Shown: positions 7,501 through 7,584 of the stretch, piece after piece
How positions within the stretch are numbered: the first letter of the stretch is position 1
How the letters are laid out: each line of letters begins with the position of its first letter
NCBI GenBank assembly: GCA_030618925.1
Contig: JAUXCK010000122.1
Coordinates: 1 to 7,584 of the forward strand
Direction of reading: 5' to 3'
From: Desulfobacteraceae bacterium
GTDB taxonomy: Bacteria > Desulfobacterota > Desulfobacteria > Desulfobacterales > SURF-7
DNA length: 7,584 bases
Position numbers and translations under genes: made by a program
Notes under the pieces: generated by a model
What the model saw: the letters and a program-made list of their open reading frames with translations, nothing else
Told to the model about the DNA's origin: nothing
Databases searched by the model: none

Positions 7501-7538
7501 GTGAGTACCCCCCTGACAGAGGATAAAGAGAATGCCAT
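4527..7538 (-). CDS. DUF748 / AsmA-like envelope protein
   Basis: A 1003-residue inner-membrane-anchored protein of the DUF748 family, related to the AsmA-like proteins that form long beta-structured periplasmic assemblies, some of which move lipid between membranes. A short basic N-terminus is followed by one hydrophobic segment at about 16-38, so nearly all the protein should be periplasmic. Repeated blocks are visible: PDGSLNFADL (121-130), PDGTFNFQTL (338-347), PDGSVNVSEA (556-565), and paired LDNFSTQKD / LKNLSNQKD (187-195, 410-418). The family signature LLKDRNGVIDVDLPVRGDL (749-767) and TASPFAALG (790-798) precede an OmpA-like tail: FEFGSAALQPSQTAKLDNLA (813-832) and a repeat of basic, helical sequence around QKRAMVVRDYLVKQG (957-971). 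The ATG at 7536-7538 has AGGAG at 7546-7550. The specific function is unknown. It probably heads a transcript with the EFR1 gene. Confidence 0.9.
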   Translation of the reverse strand: MAFSLSSVRGVLTKKIIIPFILIAVYAFLGFFIAPRIIKSAIVSNITDQLGRTAGVGEIRVNPFVLSLTVREFKLNEKDGEVFVGFGELYVNFQLSSIFRRAFTFNEIRLLEPKGQVIILPDGSLNFADLIPPQGQQGESKQTADKGSGLVSVLVFKLEVDNGRFTLKDLARPHPFEVTFSPLRFTLDNFSTQKDRQNPYVLTATTGEGESLSWEGRFSVDPFRSEGRFALTGIKDHRLWQYIRHQVHFEVTGGSTDLSARYNVDAGNDTNDAFQFELIDGELTIRDFKIAEKGTDHSLISIPFLSVRGFNLDLDKKQISVAAVNSSDARIEGWLTPDGTFNFQTLFSMDGFSGKDASPSKAPDPVEGEGPPWQVTIHELTLNNYGAVLENRSLAKPLRINLAPINLRLKNLSNQKDSQFEIGLSVNIDKTGTLTVDGQAGIDPMLANLAVEVAQLDLTPLQSYLESVAQLALVKGTANLKGDLTYGRKSDKGPEMGFRGNVSINDFQLKDLIHAGDFLNWDVIAANGIAFDYAPNKLSISEIVARKLYTRVVIWPDGSVNVSEAFSNREDAPAADAVHVVDRPVSAVKSKGEGPMPVTINTVRLENSSVNFTDLSLKPGFTTGIHNLKGTIKGLTSESLGRADVMIEGKVDQYAPVKIFGQINPLSQDAYTDLTISFKNIDLTRATPYAGKFAGYTIDKGKLSLELKYKLSENNLIGENKILLDQFAFGKDTDSQHATSLPVKLAVSLLKDRNGVIDVDLPVRGDLNDPDFSYGRTVLKALTNLIVKMTASPFAALGRLAGSDGEDLSFVAFEFGSAALQPSQTAKLDNLANALKDRPTLQLGINGFADAQYDHLALAEKKLLRELKMAKQGEMQAAGKPVPDEIEKLSISDDEYSRILIKVYEARFGELSRVSPEEDQKSDAKDGEVSPALIVEAKQRLIKNMPVDASMLQGLAQKRAMVVRDYLVKQGTLQDKQVVVADVEIADSTGGDNSHTLLTLTGT

Positions 7539-7555
7539 TGGAAAGCTCCTGCCTT

Positions 7556-7575
7556 TAAAAAAACCGGTTTTAGAG
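7556..7575 (-). other. AT-rich palindrome upstream of the DUF748 gene
   Basis: AAAACCGGTTTT (7560-7571) is a perfect 12-base palindrome, about 20 bases before the DUF748 start and just upstream of its ribosome site. On the minus strand it is followed by more T's, so it could be the end of a terminator for a gene beyond the right edge, or an operator. Too little upstream sequence is present to decide, and no promoter for the DUF748 gene can be seen inside the window. Confidence 0.3.
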
Positions 7576-7584
7576 GACCCGCCT

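Noticed and set aside
1..7584. CRISPR array, tRNA/rRNA genes, insertion sequences or attachment sites
   Set aside because: I saw no spaced direct repeats, transposase sequence, cloverleaf or terminal repeats anywhere in the window.

Overview
The window looks like a chromosomal segment of an anaerobic Gram-negative bacterium, most plausibly a sulfate-reducing Desulfobacterota (Desulfobacterales-like) species. The signs are a selenocysteine-type in-frame UGA in a molybdopterin oxidoreductase, an EFR1-type flavodoxin/ferredoxin fusion, and a DUF748/AsmA-like envelope protein. This assignment is inference; no rRNA or tRNA gene is present to confirm it.

Layout, left to right. Positions 1-553 (minus) hold the N-terminal 184 residues of a glycoside hydrolase family 4 enzyme that runs off the left edge. 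Positions 587-622 hold a bidirectional-looking terminator. Positions 649-849 (minus) encode a 66-residue cold-shock protein with a long leader and a good sigma70-type promoter near 973-1001. Positions 850-1339 are a divergent intergenic region with a second promoter candidate facing right. Positions 1340-3598 (plus) encode a 752-residue Mo/W-bisPGD oxidoreductase. A strong terminator hairpin lies at 3604-3643. On the minus strand, 3667-4467 (EFR1-like flavodoxin plus 2[4Fe-4S]) lies 59 nt downstream of 4527-7538 (DUF748, 1003 residues); the two probably share a transcript.

The main discovery is in the oxidoreductase. A conventional reading opens only at a TTG at 1478 and yields 706 residues with no N-terminal iron-sulfur motif. 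A much better start is the ATG at 1340, preceded by GGAGG. It reads through one in-frame TGA (1370-1372), and with that TGA taken as selenocysteine the N-terminus is exactly C8-x2-U11-x3-C15-x27-C43. This is the canonical [4Fe-4S] motif of the family with its second cysteine replaced by Sec. A hairpin (1388-1405) with a GG-starting loop lies at the distance from the UGA expected of a bacterial SECIS. The position where selenocysteine usually sits in formate dehydrogenases, at the Mo atom, appears to be Ala/Gln here, so selenium would be at the cluster rather than at the Mo.

The genes do not form one obvious pathway. The oxidoreductase has no partner subunit beside it on its own strand. The convergent EFR1 protein is a redox carrier of a suitable general type, but nothing in the sequence ties the two together.
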